Notes: a model not told the origin generated them from the letters alone. 34,045 nt of DNA from Comamonadaceae bacterium CG_4_9_14_3_um_filter_60_33 (GCA_002789915.1 PFUD01000109.1:1-34045), one strand, 5' to 3'; shown: positions 6,746 through 17,311, numbered from the stretch's first letter. A program made the numbers and translations.

Positions 6746-7498
6746 TCATGGGGACTGCTCTACCGTGCCATCTGGCCGAACAATACCACTGATCACGCCC
6801 CCCCCACGGGTCTTGACCTGAAGCAAGGCACCTGCCGCGGCCTGGGTCATGGCCCGGCCCTCGGTGCTGACCATAAAACCAGCACCCTGTGACATCACCT
6901 TGACGTTCTGTCCTCGCTGCACGATCACCGGCGCACGCAACAACTCGCGCCGCAGCGGCGCCCCTGCAGCAATGCGGTTCGACGCGACCATGCCATCAAC
7001 TTGCGCAGCATCAACCAGCACACTGGCAGGCAGCGCAGTCAAATCACCCTCACGCACCTCGACGTCTGCCAGCGACAGCGTTTGCCCTGCGGTGATCGGC
7101 TGCACTGCCACATAGTGCACCCCGATCACCGACACATAGGCCGACACGTAACGCACCCAAGGCTGTGCAGCATTGCATCGGACACCCACCGAGACGCGCC
7201 CCCATAACCGTGCACCAGCGGGCAAAAACAGCTCGGGGACTACGCAGGCGGGCAAGCCCTGCAACATGGCTTTGTCAAAACGCACTGCGACTTTGCCCGG
7301 CAGCCCGGCGGTCCGATCGAGCACGAATTGCTCCATCAAGCGGCCCATCAAGTTAACCGGCGGCGTGGTTGGCAGTGCCTTGGCTGCCGCGCTGCCCGTC
7401 TGCACAACCAAGGCCAGGGCCAGTAGCGACAAGGCACCCACAACTGAGCTGGCACAGACTGAACAGACACGCTGAAAACAAAGGGGGAGTCGTTTCAT
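6746..7498 (-). CDS. flgA: FlgA, P-ring assembly chaperone
   Basis: A 250-aa periplasmic chaperone that helps FlgI subunits form the P ring. The N-terminus has a basic start and a long hydrophobic segment ending near GSAAAKA (about residue 36-40), which fits a Sec signal peptide. The C-terminal SAF-like region is clear: AVQPITAGQTLSLADVEVRE, then APVIVQRGQNVKVM and GFMVSTEGRAM, ending with VRPDGTVEQ. The length is normal. It diverges from flgB and is followed by flgM and flgN on the same strand, the usual flgAMN arrangement, with a separate promoter inside for flgMN. Confidence 0.93.
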   Translation of the reverse strand: MKRLPLCFQRVCSVCASSVVGALSLLALALVVQTGSAAAKALPTTPPVNLMGRLMEQFVLDRTAGLPGKVAVRFDKAMLQGLPACVVPELFLPAGARLWGRVSVGVRCNAAQPWVRYVSAYVSVIGVHYVAVQPITAGQTLSLADVEVREGDLTALPASVLVDAAQVDGMVASNRIAAGAPLRRELLRAPVIVQRGQNVKVMSQGAGFMVSTEGRAMTQAAAGALLQVKTRGGGVISGIVRPDGTVEQSP

Positions 7499-7656
7499 GT
7501 GCCAGATTTTAGAAACACGAACCCAGGCAGCAAAGTCTGAATTAAGCCTTGAAACCCCATCTAATCAAGAAATTGATTGCCGTGGGCCTGCCTAGAATTA
7601 TTTCCATGCAGATTGGTTTGGCCTCCCGTGCCCCCCCTTCAAACAGCAGGATTTAC
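7499..7656. promoter_or_regulatory. Divergent flgA/flgB intergenic control region
   Basis: 158 bases between the flgA and flgB starts must hold the promoters for both operons. Toward flgB, TAGAAT at 7593-7598 is a reasonable -10 about 59 bases before the ATG, but no good -35 sits at the right spacing, as expected where an activator is needed. I found no sigma-28 match and no proper sigma-54 GG-N10-GC element. FlhDC boxes are too degenerate to call by eye. Confidence 0.35.
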
Positions 7657-8067
7657 ATGTTAGACAAGTTGGACTCTTCGCTCCGCTTTCATCAAGAGGC
7701 GCTCAACCTGCGGGCCAGACGGCAAGAGGTTCTGGCCAGCAACATTGCCCACGCCGATACGCCCAATTTCAAGGCGCGTGACATTGATTTCAAGAGTGCC
7801 TTGTCTAACGCGGTTGATCGCACCCGGTCCAACGGCGCCTTGCCCATGACAGGCACCTCACCGCTGCATTTGGCTGGCTCGCCGACATCCGGCAGTGCAG
7901 ACGCCGACCTGATGTTTCGCACGCCCGCACAGTCAAGCATTGACGGAAACACCGTAGAGATGGATGTCGAGCGCGTTAATTTTGCCGACAACGCGATGCG
8001 CTACGAAGTGAACCTGACGGTGCTGAGCGCCAAGATAAAAGGCATGCTGGCCGCCATCCAACAGTAA
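7657..8067 (+). CDS. flgB: FlgB, proximal rod protein
   Basis: A 136-aa component of the proximal rod in the periplasm. The N-terminal axial-protein motif is [17 protein letters not shown] at about 25-41, and the C-terminal helix contains [19 protein letters not shown] take the ATG at 7657 (MLDKLDSS), with AGCAGGA seven bases before it. An upstream extension to 7549 is open but would add residues unlike FlgB. It is the first gene of flgBCDEFGHIJ and diverges from flgA. Confidence 0.95.
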   Translation: MLDKLDSSLRFHQEALNLRARRQEVLASNIAHADTPNFKARDIDFKSALSNAVDRTRSNGALPMTGTSPLHLAGSPTSGSADADLMFRTPAQSSIDGNTVEMDVERVNFADNAMRYEVNLTVLSAKIKGMLAAIQQ

Positions 8068-8084
8068 ACACAAGGAGATACCGC

Positions 8085-8501
8085 ATGCCCATATCCAATT
8101 CAGCCATGGGAATTTTTGACATTGCAGGCTCGGCCATGATGGCGCAGTCTCAGCGCATGAACGTCACCGCCAGCAATCTGGCCAACGCCGAAAGTGTGGC
8201 GGGTCCTGATGGTGAGGCATACCGTGCGCGGCAGGTGGTTTTTGAAGTCGCGGCGCCCCAGGGGCAAGCCATCGGTGGCGTCAAAGTGGCCCGCGTCATC
8301 GAAGACCCCTCACCCCTGCGCATGGTGTACGAACCCAAGCACCCGCTTGCCAACGCAGAAGGCTATGTGTCGCACTCCAACGTCAACGTGGTCGAGGAAA
8401 TGGTCAACATGATCTCGGCCTCACGCTCTTACCAAGCCAATGTCGAGGTCCTCAACACGGCCAAGACCTTGATGCTGAAAACGCTCACCGTCGGTCAATA
8501 A
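8085..8501 (+). CDS. flgC: FlgC, proximal rod protein
   Basis: A 138-aa proximal rod subunit that assembles with FlgB. It shows the axial motif [20 protein letters not shown] at about 28-47 and the family C-terminus [20 protein letters not shown], which packs into the rod core. The ribosome site AAGGAGATACCGC precedes the ATG. It follows flgB after 17 bases. Length and motifs are standard. Confidence 0.96.
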   Translation: MPISNSAMGIFDIAGSAMMAQSQRMNVTASNLANAESVAGPDGEAYRARQVVFEVAAPQGQAIGGVKVARVIEDPSPLRMVYEPKHPLANAEGYVSHSNVNVVEEMVNMISASRSYQANVEVLNTAKTLMLKTLTVGQ

Positions 8502-8543
8502 GACCGCGTTGACACCCCAATTTATTGATCAGGAGACAGTTTC

Positions 8544-9224
8544 ATGGCCTTGAATGCAATTGATTCACTCAACGCGCCCAGCGTTGCCGCCCCAACCATT
8601 GCCAGCACCAACGCTGACAGCGAGCAGCGTTTTCTCAAGCTGCTGACGACACAGCTCAATAACCAGGATCCACTGAACCCGCTGGACAACGCCCAGCTCA
8701 CCTCGCAGCTTGCGCAGATGAGCACGGTCAGCGGCATCGAGAAACTCAACAGCACCGTGGAGTCGCTGCTGGCGCAAACCGGCTCGGGCCAGGTGCTGCA
8801 AGCGGCGGGCTTGATTGACCGCTCGGTGCTCGCGCCGGGCACCAGCCTGGCGCTTGAGGCTGACGCGGCTGCGCCGTTTGCTGTCGATCTGCCAGCCGCT
8901 GCTGATTCGGTCAAGGTCAGCATCACCAATGCCGCCGGCCAGGTTGTTCGCAACCTTGATCTGGGCGCTTTGCCGGCCGGTGTGCAAACCCTGTCATGGG
9001 ATGGCGCTAACGACAGTGGCGTGGCCCTTGCCAGCGGCAACTACCAGTTCAGCGTGACAGCCAGCGGCGCGGGCGAAAATTTGGTGGCCGTGCCGCTGAC
9101 CTACGCCAACGTCAGCAGCGTTGCACAGGGCCCCAGTGGCGTTGCTCTACAACTGGCGGACAAACGCACCATCAGTTTCAGCGACGTCAGAACCATTCTC
9201 AGCGCACCGGTCGCATCTCTTTAA
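8544..9224 (+). CDS. flgD: FlgD, hook-capping scaffold protein
   Basis: A 226-aa protein that caps the growing hook and is replaced by FlgK later. The conserved N-terminus shows FLKLLTTQLNNQDPLNPLDN at about 30-49, followed by AQLTSQLAQMSTVSGIEKLN. The C-terminal part (about 110-200) is a beta-rich FlgD Tudor/FNIII-like region containing LSWDGANDSGVALASGNY. AGGAGACAGTTTC precedes the ATG. It lies between flgC and flgE, as usual. Confidence 0.95.
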   Translation: MALNAIDSLNAPSVAAPTIASTNADSEQRFLKLLTTQLNNQDPLNPLDNAQLTSQLAQMSTVSGIEKLNSTVESLLAQTGSGQVLQAAGLIDRSVLAPGTSLALEADAAAPFAVDLPAAADSVKVSITNAAGQVVRNLDLGALPAGVQTLSWDGANDSGVALASGNYQFSVTASGAGENLVAVPLTYANVSSVAQGPSGVALQLADKRTISFSDVRTILSAPVASL

Positions 9225-9248
9225 ACCACTCGTCAAAAAGGAAATATC

Positions 9249-10526
9249 ATGAGTTTTACACAAGGTGTCAGTGGCCTGAATGCGGCCGCATCGAATCTCG
9301 ATGTGATCGGCAACAACATTGCCAACTCGGGAACCGTGGGCTACAAGGCGGGTAGCGCGCAATTTGCCAACGTGTATGCCGGCTCCATGGCCGGCCTGGG
9401 CACCAAGGTGTCGGGCGTATTCCAGGATTTCACTGCCGGCGCCATACAGCGCAGCAACCGTCCGCTGGACATGGCCATTGTTGATGGCAACGGTTTTTTT
9501 CGCATGACCAATGACAGCGGTGAAGTCCGCTACACGCGCAACGGCCAGTTTAATGTTGACAAGGACCAGTTCATCGTCAATGCCTCCGGCATGCAGCTCA
9601 CCGGTTACGTGGCCGGCGCTGAAGGCAGCCTTGCAGCCCTGAAGGTCGAGCCGACTTTTGTCGAACCTGCTGCAACCACCAAGATCGAAGCCCAGTTCAA
9701 CATTGATGCGCGCAGTGAAGTCCCGGCGGCCACGGCCTTCGACCCCGTAAATTCAACGACTTACAACTACTCAAACTCGGTCTCGGTCTTCGATTCACTG
9801 GGCGTTTCCCATGAGTTGTCAGTTTTCTTTGCCAAGACTGCTCCCGGCACTTGGGACGTGTATGGCACGGCTGATGGCCGCCCCCTGGACGACGCCGGGA
9901 AATTGACTTTGGAGGACACGACCTCGCCGGCGACAACCCCGCCAACCTACCTCCCAGCAACTGCGCTTGCTACGGGTCCACTTGTCTTTGACACAAGTGG
10001 CAAATTGGTGGCACCGACCGCGCCGGCAACGGACACGCTGCTGAGCTTTACCGGTCTTCAATTCCCGAATAATTCGGCACCGATGACCTTTGACATGACG
10101 CTGACTGGCTCAACGCAATTCGCCGCTGACAACGAGGTCAGAAACATGGCACCCGACGGCAATGCTTCCGGGCAGTTGACCACCATTGAAGTTGCACCAG
10201 ACGGCTATGTGACCGGCAAGTACACCAACCAGCAGTCCATAGAACTGGGGCGGGTCGTGCTCACCTCGTTTGACAATGTCAACGGCCTGCGCAACATGGG
10301 CGACAACGTCTGGGCAGAGAGCCCAACCTCGGGCTCGCCAGAGACCAGCGCGCCCGGCATGGGTAAATCGCGCGGCTCGCTGCTGAGCGGCGCAGTGGAA
10401 GGCTCCAACGTTGACCTGACCTCCGAGCTGATCAACCTGATCATTGCCCAGCGCACCTACCAGGCCAACACCCAAACCGTCAAGACGCAAGACCAGGTGG
10501 TGCAGGCCCTGATCAACCTGCGCTGA
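9249..10526 (+). CDS. flgE: FlgE, hook protein
   Basis: A 425-aa subunit of the flexible hook. The N-terminus has the axial motif VIGNNIANSGTVGYK and the C-terminus ends with the matching helix ELINLIIAQRTYQANTQTVK. The variable middle (about 150-320) is the exposed domain and includes a Thr/Pro-rich loop DTTSPATTPPTY. AAAAAGGAAATATC is the ribosome site. FlgE is exported by the flagellar type III apparatus, and its length is set by FliK, encoded at 25039-26598. Confidence 0.97.
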   Translation: MSFTQGVSGLNAAASNLDVIGNNIANSGTVGYKAGSAQFANVYAGSMAGLGTKVSGVFQDFTAGAIQRSNRPLDMAIVDGNGFFRMTNDSGEVRYTRNGQFNVDKDQFIVNASGMQLTGYVAGAEGSLAALKVEPTFVEPAATTKIEAQFNIDARSEVPAATAFDPVNSTTYNYSNSVSVFDSLGVSHELSVFFAKTAPGTWDVYGTADGRPLDDAGKLTLEDTTSPATTPPTYLPATALATGPLVFDTSGKLVAPTAPATDTLLSFTGLQFPNNSAPMTFDMTLTGSTQFAADNEVRNMAPDGNASGQLTTIEVAPDGYVTGKYTNQQSIELGRVVLTSFDNVNGLRNMGDNVWAESPTSGSPETSAPGMGKSRGSLLSGAVEGSNVDLTSELINLIIAQRTYQANTQTVKTQDQVVQALINLR

Positions 10527-10580
10527 CCCTGGCTTTTTGATGTGCAAGCAGCTTAGTTCGCAATCCAAACAGGAGACGCC

Positions 10581-11324
10581 ATGGACCGCATGATCTATAT
10601 CGGCATGGCGGGTGCCAAGCAGGCGCTCGAGCAGCAAGCGTCGGTTGCCAACAACATGGCCAACGTGTCAACGCCCGGTTTTCGCGCACAAATCAACAGC
10701 TTTCGCGCGATTCCCGTGGTGGGCGAAGAGCTGCCGACACGCACCTTTGTCACTGCAATCACACCTGGCGCCGACATGAGCGCTGGCCCCTTGATTCCCA
10801 CGGGCCGCCCGCTCGATGTCGCCATTCGGGGGGACGGCTGGTTCACCGTCACGGCACCTGATGGCAGCGAAGCGTTTACCCGGGTCGGCAATCTGCAAGT
10901 TGGCGCCGACGGCCAATTGCAGACCATGGCGGGGCGTCCGCTGATGGGCGACGGCGGTGCCCTGGTGGTGCCGCCTGATTCTGCCGTGTCCGTCACCGAC
11001 AGTGGCCAAGTCATTGCACAGGCGGCGGGCAACGGGGCCACGGGTGGCGTCGAGTTGGGGCGGCTCAAGCTGGTCAACCCGCCTGCGGCCGACTTGGAGC
11101 GTGGCGAAGACGGTTTATTTCGCGTGCGTGCCGGTGCTGCGGCGCCACAGGCTGACCCGGCTGTTACGGTGCGCAGCGGCGTGCTCGAAGGCAGCAACGT
11201 CAACCCGGTGGAGGCCATGGTGGCCATGATCAGCAATGCACGGCGCTTTGAGATGCAGATGAAAACCTTGCAGACCGCCGAAACCAACGACCAGACAGCC
11301 AACAAGTTGCTCTCCAACAGCTAA
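10581..11324 (+). CDS. flgF: FlgF, proximal rod protein
   Basis: A 247-aa rod subunit. The start [16 protein letters not shown] and the axial motif [16 protein letters not shown] (about 23-38) are typical for FlgF. The C-terminal helix is [30 protein letters not shown] precedes the ATG. It follows flgE after a 54-base gap with no recognisable promoter. Confidence 0.95.
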   Translation: MDRMIYIGMAGAKQALEQQASVANNMANVSTPGFRAQINSFRAIPVVGEELPTRTFVTAITPGADMSAGPLIPTGRPLDVAIRGDGWFTVTAPDGSEAFTRVGNLQVGADGQLQTMAGRPLMGDGGALVVPPDSAVSVTDSGQVIAQAAGNGATGGVELGRLKLVNPPAADLERGEDGLFRVRAGAAAPQADPAVTVRSGVLEGSNVNPVEAMVAMISNARRFEMQMKTLQTAETNDQTANKLLSNS

Positions 11325-11338
11325 CCAGGAGTTTTCTC

Positions 11339-12121
11339 ATGATCCGCTCTTTGTACATTGCCAAAACTGGCCTTGATGCCCAGCAAACCCAGCTCGACGT
11401 GGTGGCCAACAACCTGGCCAACGTGGGCACTACGGGCTTCAAGCGCAGCCGCGCCGTGTTTGAAGACCTGATGTACCAAAACCTGCGCCAAACCGGCGGC
11501 CAGACCTCTGACCAGACGCGCATGCCCTCGGGCCTGCAAATTGGTACCGGGGTGCGCGTGGTGGCGAGCGAACGCATTCACACCGATGGCAACCCCACCA
11601 AAACCGACAATCCAAAAGATGTCGCCATCAACGGCAACGGTTTTTTTCAAATCCTGATGCCCGACGGAACCACCGCCTACACCCGTGACGGCTCCTTTCA
11701 GACCGACCAAGACGGCCAGATGGTGACCGCCAGCGGCTACCCGGTGCAGCCAGCGATCACCCTGCCGCCAAACACCACCAGCATGACCATTGCGTTTGAT
11801 GGCACGGTGTCAGTTGTTCAGGCTGGCAGCACCGCCAGCGTGCAGGTGGGGCAACTGCAGCTGGCCACCTTTTTAAACCCCACCGGTTTGCAGAGCGCGG
11901 GAGAAAACCTGTATCTCGAATCAGATGCCTCGGGTGGCGCCAACCAGACCGTTCCCGGGCAAGACGGCGCTGGTACGCTCACGCAGGGTTATGTCGAGTC
12001 TTCCAACGTCAATGTGGTCGAGGAACTGGTCAACATGATCCAGACCCAGCGCGCCTATGAGATCAACAGCAAGGTGATCACCACCTCTGATCAAATGCTC
12101 GCCAAGCTGTCGCAACTGTGA
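11339..12121 (+). CDS. flgG: FlgG, distal rod protein
   Basis: A 260-aa subunit of the distal rod, the part crossing the P and L rings. Typical features are [20 protein letters not shown] at the start, [20 protein letters not shown] at about 23-42, and [19 protein letters not shown] near the end. The length equals that of well-known FlgG proteins. AGGAG precedes the ATG by nine bases. The gene follows flgF after 14 bases. Confidence 0.97.
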   Translation: MIRSLYIAKTGLDAQQTQLDVVANNLANVGTTGFKRSRAVFEDLMYQNLRQTGGQTSDQTRMPSGLQIGTGVRVVASERIHTDGNPTKTDNPKDVAINGNGFFQILMPDGTTAYTRDGSFQTDQDGQMVTASGYPVQPAITLPPNTTSMTIAFDGTVSVVQAGSTASVQVGQLQLATFLNPTGLQSAGENLYLESDASGGANQTVPGQDGAGTLTQGYVESSNVNVVEELVNMIQTQRAYEINSKVITTSDQMLAKLSQL

Positions 12122-12129
12122 GACTTGCA

Positions 12130-12819
12130 ATGAATGCCGCGTTTCGCTTGCTGTGGTGTGGGTTGACCGCCCTGCTGCTGCTGGGTTGCGCCCAGTTGCC
12201 GCGCGAACCGCTGGTGCAGCAACCCATGACCGTGCGCCCCGAGGCCGTGCGCCCGGTCGCGCCCAGCGCAGCAAGCCACGGCTCCATTTACCAGGCGGGT
12301 TTATCCAACACACCTCTTTTTGAAGACCGCCGCCCGCGCTACGTTGGCGACATCCTGACCATTCTGGTCCGGGAAAATGTCAATGCCAGCAAGAATTCAG
12401 CCACCAACGTCAGCCGGACCAGCGGCGCCAGTGTCTCACTGGACCTGCTACCGCGCTTTTTGACAGGCCTGTTTGCCGGGCAGCAAGGCGCCGACGTGTC
12501 GGGTGACAATTCTATGAAAGCCGCGGGCGGCGCCAATGCGGCCAATACCTTCAACGGCATGATCACAGTGACGATTGTTGACGTGCTCGCCAACGGCAAT
12601 TTACAGGTCAGTGGTGAGAAGCAAATGCTGATCAACCAGGGCACCGAATTCATCCGGTTTTCCGGGGTGGTCAACCCGCGCACGGTAGGTGCCAACAACG
12701 CCGTCCTGTCAACCCAGGTGGCTGATGCCCGCATTGAGTACAGCGCCAAGGGCTACATCAACGAAGCGCAGACCATGGGTTGGTTGCAGCGCTTTTTCCT
12801 CAATGTATTGCCCTTGTAA
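12130..12819 (+). CDS. flgH: FlgH, L-ring lipoprotein
   Basis: A 229-aa outer-membrane L-ring protein. The lipoprotein signal LTALLLLGC gives a lipidated Cys at residue 20. The mature part holds [26 protein letters not shown] and the C-terminal [21 protein letters not shown] with a final [13 protein letters not shown] chose the ATG at 12130; a GTG at 12118 that overlaps the flgG stop would add four residues and cannot be excluded. The stop overlaps the flgI start. Confidence 0.94.
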   Translation: MNAAFRLLWCGLTALLLLGCAQLPREPLVQQPMTVRPEAVRPVAPSAASHGSIYQAGLSNTPLFEDRRPRYVGDILTILVRENVNASKNSATNVSRTSGASVSLDLLPRFLTGLFAGQQGADVSGDNSMKAAGGANAANTFNGMITVTIVDVLANGNLQVSGEKQMLINQGTEFIRFSGVVNPRTVGANNAVLSTQVADARIEYSAKGYINEAQTMGWLQRFFLNVLPL

Positions 12820-13931
12820 TGAAAATTAACAAACACCTGCTACTTTGCCTGGCACTGGCACTGCCCCTTTTCGCTGGCGCGCCAGCGCGGGCTGACCGGC
12901 TCAAGGACGTCGCCAGTTTTCAGGGTGTGCGCGACAACCCGCTGATTGGCTACGGCCTCATGGTGGGCCTGGACGGCAGTGGTGACCAAACCACGCAGAC
13001 CCCGTTTACCACCCAAAGCCTCAACAACATGCTGACGCAGTTAGGTATTACCTTGCCGCCTGACAGCAAAATGCAGCTCAAAAATGTGGCTGCGGTGATG
13101 GTGACAGCGGTATTGCCGCCCTTTGCGCGGCCGGGTCAAACCATTGACATCACGGTTTCGTCCATGGGCAACGCCAAAAGCTTGCGCGGCGGCACCCTGC
13201 TCATGACGCCGCTTAAAGGGGCCGATGGCCAGGTGTATGCGCTGGCCCAAGGCAACATGGTGCTCGGTGGCGTGGGCGCCTCGGGCGGGGGCAGCCAAGT
13301 CAAAATCAACCAGGTCAGTTCGGGTCGAATCCCGGCTGGTGCCATCGTCGAGCGGGCTGTGGCATCGGCCATGGGAGACGACGGCAGTTTCGCGCTGGAA
13401 CTCAATGCCGGCGACTTTGGCACAGCACAAAAAGCCGTGGACGCCATCAACCAAAACCTGGGCCCCAATACCGCACGGGCGCTCGACGCCCGGGTGATCC
13501 AGATCAGGGCGCCGGCCAATCCGGATGATCGCGTCGGTTTTTTGGCCCGCATCCAGAACCTGGAGATAACGCCCAGCCGGGTCGGTGCCAAAGTGGTGAT
13601 CAATGCGCGCACCGGTTCGGTCGTCATGAACCAGAGCGTCAGAGTCAATGATTGTGCCGTGGCGCACGGCAGCTTGTCGGTGGTCATCAAGACCGAACCT
13701 GTTGTCAGCCAACCCAATCCGCTCGCGGGCGGCGTGACGGTGGTGGCCCCGCGTTCGCAGATTGAAGTCAGCCAGGAGGGTGGCGCACTGCAAATCGTGC
13801 AGGCTGGCGCCTCGCTCTCTGATGTGGTCAAGGGCCTGAATGCGCTTGGCGCCAACCCGCAAGACCTTGTGTCGATTCTTCAGGCCATGAAATCCGTCGG
13901 TGCCTTGCGTGCCGAGCTAGAGGTCATCTGA
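12819..13931 (+). CDS. flgI: FlgI, P-ring protein
   Basis: A 370-aa periplasmic P-ring subunit. A Sec signal peptide ([20 protein letters not shown]) ends near residue 25 at ARA-D. The mature protein starts with [20 protein letters not shown], a hallmark of FlgI, and continues with [19 protein letters not shown]. The start at 12819 shares one base with the flgH stop (TAATG), so the two are coupled. An upstream in-frame extension would place extra residues before the signal peptide and is unlikely. Confidence 0.96.
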   Translation: MKINKHLLLCLALALPLFAGAPARADRLKDVASFQGVRDNPLIGYGLMVGLDGSGDQTTQTPFTTQSLNNMLTQLGITLPPDSKMQLKNVAAVMVTAVLPPFARPGQTIDITVSSMGNAKSLRGGTLLMTPLKGADGQVYALAQGNMVLGGVGASGGGSQVKINQVSSGRIPAGAIVERAVASAMGDDGSFALELNAGDFGTAQKAVDAINQNLGPNTARALDARVIQIRAPANPDDRVGFLARIQNLEITPSRVGAKVVINARTGSVVMNQSVRVNDCAVAHGSLSVVIKTEPVVSQPNPLAGGVTVVAPRSQIEVSQEGGALQIVQAGASLSDVVKGLNALGANPQDLVSILQAMKSVGALRAELEVI

Positions 13932-13941
13932 GGCAGCGGTC

Positions 13942-14961
13942 ATGAGCAACGCCACTTTCCCAGTGCTCAACAGCGGCGTCGGCTCGACACCCGGGGTGCT
14001 CGACCAGCGCCTGTCATTCGATGTGCAAGGTGTCGATGCCTTGCGCCGCACCTTGCACAACTCCCCCGATGAGGGCATGAAACAGGCGGCCAAGCAATTC
14101 GAGGCGCTGTTCATGCAAATGGTGCTCAAAAGCATGCGCGACGCCACACCGACCGAGGGCTTGTTTGGCAACCAACAAGAAAAAATGTTCACGTCAATGC
14201 TAGACCAGCAGTTGACGCAAAACCTGTCCGGCAAAGGCCTGGGGCTGGCTGATGCGATGTACGCCCAGCTCAGCCGTCATCTTCCAGATGCCACACCACA
14301 GGCTACGCCCCTGGCCACACCCAACGGCTTCCAGCCAGCACCGCTGGTTCCCACCAGGCCAATGGCTACAAGCGCGCCAAAACTGGCCATGCTGACCCCA
14401 ATGTCTTCAGCCACCACAGACCCTGCCCGGCCACCCATTGCGCCCAAAGACCTGTCGCTTTACGAAGAGACCGCCGGAAAGGCCACCCTGAGCCGCAGCG
14501 TCTATTCGCAGGCGCATGTGGAGCAGTTTGTGTCAAACCTGTTGCCCGCAGCGCAGCGCGCTAGCCAGGAAAGCGGTGTGCCGGCCCAACTGATCATGGC
14601 CCAAGCCGCACTGGAGTCCGGTTGGGGTCGACGCGAGATACGCGCCGACGATGGCCGCGCCAGCTTCAACATTTTTGGCATCAAGGCCGGCAAGGGCTGG
14701 ACAGGCAGGGTTGCCGAGACCACGACTACCGAATTTGTCAACGGCGTCGCGCAAAAAACTCGGGCTGCCTTTCGGGCCTACGACTCTTACGAGGCGGCGT
14801 TTTCTGACTATGCCAAACTGATCAACAACAACCCGCGCTACGATAACGTGCGGGCCGCCAAGACTGCCGACGAAGCCGCGCATGGCTTGCAACAATCCGG
14901 TTACGCAACTGACCCACAGTACAGCAGCAAGTTGATCCGCATCATGAAGCAGATCAGCTGA
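13942..14961 (+). CDS. flgJ: FlgJ, rod cap with peptidoglycan hydrolase domain
   Basis: A 339-aa two-domain protein. The N-terminal rod-capping domain (about 45-110) shows KQAAKQFEALFMQMVLKSM and ends with GLADAMYAQL. A Pro/Thr/Ala-rich linker follows (about 112-170). The C-terminal glucosaminidase-type domain (about 188-339) has VPAQLIMAQAALESGWGRRE, with the likely catalytic Glu at 225, and FNIFGIKAG. In beta- and gammaproteobacteria this enzyme opens a hole in peptidoglycan for the rod. It ends the flgB-J run; cheW starts 85 bases later. Confidence 0.95.
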   Translation: MSNATFPVLNSGVGSTPGVLDQRLSFDVQGVDALRRTLHNSPDEGMKQAAKQFEALFMQMVLKSMRDATPTEGLFGNQQEKMFTSMLDQQLTQNLSGKGLGLADAMYAQLSRHLPDATPQATPLATPNGFQPAPLVPTRPMATSAPKLAMLTPMSSATTDPARPPIAPKDLSLYEETAGKATLSRSVYSQAHVEQFVSNLLPAAQRASQESGVPAQLIMAQAALESGWGRREIRADDGRASFNIFGIKAGKGWTGRVAETTTTEFVNGVAQKTRAAFRAYDSYEAAFSDYAKLINNNPRYDNVRAAKTADEAAHGLQQSGYATDPQYSSKLIRIMKQIS

Positions 14962-15002
14962 CCCGTGCCAAACACACCCATGTCTTCTTGTGCGGGATTC
15001 CC

Positions 15003-15029
15003 TAAAGTTTTTCATCTGATTGCCGTTAC
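15003..15029 (+). promoter_or_regulatory. Sigma-28 (FliA) promoter for cheW-mcp
   Basis: Reads TAAAGTTT, 11 bases, GCCGTTAC. The -35 matches the sigma-28 consensus perfectly, the spacing is exact, and the -10 keeps GCCG. The predicted start is about 15036, so the leader before the cheW ATG is only about 10 bases and begins around the ribosome site AAGGAG (15036-15041). An imperfect CCCGTGCCAA/TTGTGCGGG pairing just upstream (14962-14996) might end transcription from flgJ, but it is weak. Confidence 0.82.
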
Positions 15030-15046
15030 ACAGCTAAGGAGTGCCC

Positions 15047-15538
15047 ATGCACGCAACAACCCATCAGCTTGAGCCAACGACAAGCGCGCCACTGGAATTT
15101 CTGGCTTTCACGCTCGGCCAGGAAGAATATGGCATCGACATCCAGAAAGTTCAGGAACTGCGCGGTTACGACGCAGTCACCCGCATAGCCAATGCGCCGC
15201 CCCACATCAAGGGTGTCATCAATCTGCGGGGCATCATCGTGCCGATTGTGGACATGCGCATCAAATTCAATCTGGAAGCGGCAAGCTATGACCAATTCAC
15301 GGTAGTCATCATTCTTAATCTCGCGAACCGCATCGTTGGCATGGTGGTGGACAGCGTGTCGGATGTGATCTCGATGTCGTCAGAGCAAATCAAACCGGCG
15401 CCCGAAATGGGTGCGGTGCTTGATGCCCAATTTCTGATCGGGCTTGGCACGATCAATCAGCGCATGCTGATCCTGGTGGACATTGACAGCCTGGTGTCGA
15501 GCCCTGAGATGGGCTTGGGCGACACAACGTCGAATTAG
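15047..15538 (+). CDS. cheW: CheW, receptor-kinase coupling protein
   Basis: A 163-aa CheW that links chemoreceptors to CheA. Typical sequences are [20 protein letters not shown] at about 18-37, [20 protein letters not shown] and [14 protein letters not shown]. The ATG at 15047 sits five bases after AAGGAG; a GTG at 15041 overlaps that site and is not used. It stands between flgJ and an MCP gene under a strong sigma-28 promoter, so it is a late gene. It differs from the usual place next to cheA. Confidence 0.96.
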   Translation: MHATTHQLEPTTSAPLEFLAFTLGQEEYGIDIQKVQELRGYDAVTRIANAPPHIKGVINLRGIIVPIVDMRIKFNLEAASYDQFTVVIILNLANRIVGMVVDSVSDVISMSSEQIKPAPEMGAVLDAQFLIGLGTINQRMLILVDIDSLVSSPEMGLGDTTSN

Positions 15539-15589
15539 CTTGACTGAATTAACGGCACATCGCCCTTTATTGTTTTCGGAAAGAGTCAC

Positions 15590-17311
15590 ATGAAACTTAG
15601 CAATTTGAAAATTGGCACGCGACTGGGGATCGGCTTTGGGATGGTGCTTTTCTTTGTTGTTGTGATTGCCAGCATGGGTGTCTGGCGCCTGGAAAAGATG
15701 GCCAGCGCCGCCGAAGAAATGAGCCGCGAGACGCTGGTGAAGGAACGCCTTGCCTCCGAATGGCTGCGTAAAACCAGCGCCAACAGCGTGCGCACCCTGG
15801 CTCTTGTCAAGGTCTCTGATCCTGAAGACGCGCTCTACTACCAGCAAAGCATCACCACGGCCAATATGGAAATCTCAGCCGATGCCGAGCTGATGCGGGC
15901 CTTGCTGACAACTCCACAAGAGATCAAACTGTTTGATGAAACCGTCGCCAAAAAGGCCGACTATGTCGAATTGCGAGCCACTGCGCTGCAACTCAAAAAT
16001 GATGACCAGCAGCAGGCAGTTGCGCCGAGTCTGGACAAGCTGGCGCTCGCTTTGACCGCCTACGAAAATTCGATTCGGGACTTGCTGCGTTACCAAACAA
16101 CGCACATCGACCTGACCGCCACCGAGATCGATAATTTCTACCAAGATGGAAAACTTTACATGACTTTGCTGGCGCTGGTCGCTGTGCTGCTGGGCTGCGT
16201 ACTTGCCTGGTGGCTGACGGTTGGCATCACCGCCCAATTGCGGTTCGCCGTGAAACTGGCGCAGACGGTCGCGGGCGGCGACCTGACCAGCCGCATCGAG
16301 GTCACGTCCAAAGATGAAAGCGGGCTATTGATGCAGGCCCTCAAAAACATGAATGACAGCCTGGTGCGAATTGTTGGCGAGGTGCGCAAGGGCACCGACA
16401 CCATTGCATCGGCCTCCAGCCAGATCGCAGCGGGCAACCTTGACCTCTCGGGCCGCACCGAGCAACAGGCGGGCTCGCTCGAAGAAACGGCCGCCTCGAT
16501 GGAGCAACTCACAGCCACGGTCAAACAAAATGCTGACAACGCCCGTCAGGCCAATCAACTGGCTGTGGCGGCCTCAGACGTGGCCATCAAGGGCGGCAGC
16601 GTGGTGGCCGAAGTGGTTGGCACCATGGGGGCGATCAATGCGTCGTCCAGAAAAATTGAAGACATCATCGCCGTCATTGACGGCATTGCCTTTCAAACCA
16701 ATATTCTGGCGCTCAACGCGGCAGTAGAGGCTGCGCGTGCCGGCGAACAAGGACGCGGCTTTGCCGTGGTGGCAGCCGAGGTCAGAAACCTGGCACAACG
16801 CTCTGCCGCAGCCGCCAAGGAAATCAAGATGTTAATCAGCGACTCAGTCAACAAGGTTGAAGAGGGCAGCAAACAAGTGGAACAAGCCGGCAAGACCATG
16901 GACGAAATTGTCGACAGCGTCAAGCGTGTGACCGACATCATGGCCGAAATATCTGCTGCCAGCGAAGAACAGACCGTAGGCATCGAGCAGGTCAACCAAG
17001 CCATCATGCAAATGGACCAGGTGACACAACAAAACGCCGCGCTGGTGGAGCAAGCTGCCGCTGCCGCAGCCTCTTTGCAGGAGCAGGCAGGTAACCTGTC
17101 ACAGGTGGTGAGTGTCTTCAAGCTGGACCGCCGCCAAAGCGCACGCTTTTCTCAGGACCGCGCCAGCCAAACAACGCCAGTCACCCCCAAAATCGCCGCC
17201 GAACCGGTGAAACGCGAGCAACGCGAACTCAGGTCAATGCCAACCCGCAAGCTGGCCAACACCCCAACGCCAGCCCCGGCAGCCGCCAGCGGCGACTGGG
17301 AAGAGTTCTAA
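15590..17311 (+). CDS. Transmembrane methyl-accepting chemotaxis protein
   Basis: A 573-aa chemoreceptor. TM1 is at about 11-32 and TM2 at about 189-212; they enclose a helical periplasmic domain of about 155 residues, probably a four-helix bundle. A HAMP domain (about 212-265) leads into the signalling coiled coil, with the tip [20 protein letters not shown] at about 368-387. The C-terminus is GDWEEF, matching the CheR/CheB docking pentapeptide type (NWETF in enterobacteria). The ligand cannot be told. GGAAAGAGTCAC precedes the ATG. It follows cheW after 51 bases and probably shares its promoter; flgK follows after 37 bases. Confidence 0.95.
   Translation: MKLSNLKIGTRLGIGFGMVLFFVVVIASMGVWRLEKMASAAEEMSRETLVKERLASEWLRKTSANSVRTLALVKVSDPEDALYYQQSITTANMEISADAELMRALLTTPQEIKLFDETVAKKADYVELRATALQLKNDDQQQAVAPSLDKLALALTAYENSIRDLLRYQTTHIDLTATEIDNFYQDGKLYMTLLALVAVLLGCVLAWWLTVGITAQLRFAVKLAQTVAGGDLTSRIEVTSKDESGLLMQALKNMNDSLVRIVGEVRKGTDTIASASSQIAAGNLDLSGRTEQQAGSLEETAASMEQLTATVKQNADNARQANQLAVAASDVAIKGGSVVAEVVGTMGAINASSRKIEDIIAVIDGIAFQTNILALNAAVEAARAGEQGRGFAVVAAEVRNLAQRSAAAAKEIKMLISDSVNKVEEGSKQVEQAGKTMDEIVDSVKRVTDIMAEISAASEEQTVGIEQVNQAIMQMDQVTQQNAALVEQAAAAAASLQEQAGNLSQVVSVFKLDRRQSARFSQDRASQTTPVTPKIAAEPVKREQRELRSMPTRKLANTPTPAPAAASGDWEEF

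Noticed and set aside
7616-7634. Sigma-54-like TTGGCCTCCCGTGC before flgB
   Set aside because: The GG and GC elements are 8 or 13 bases apart and never the required 10.
13041-13862. A 273-codon open frame on the minus strand
   Set aside because: Shadow of flgI, rich in His, Arg and Asp with no recognisable motif.
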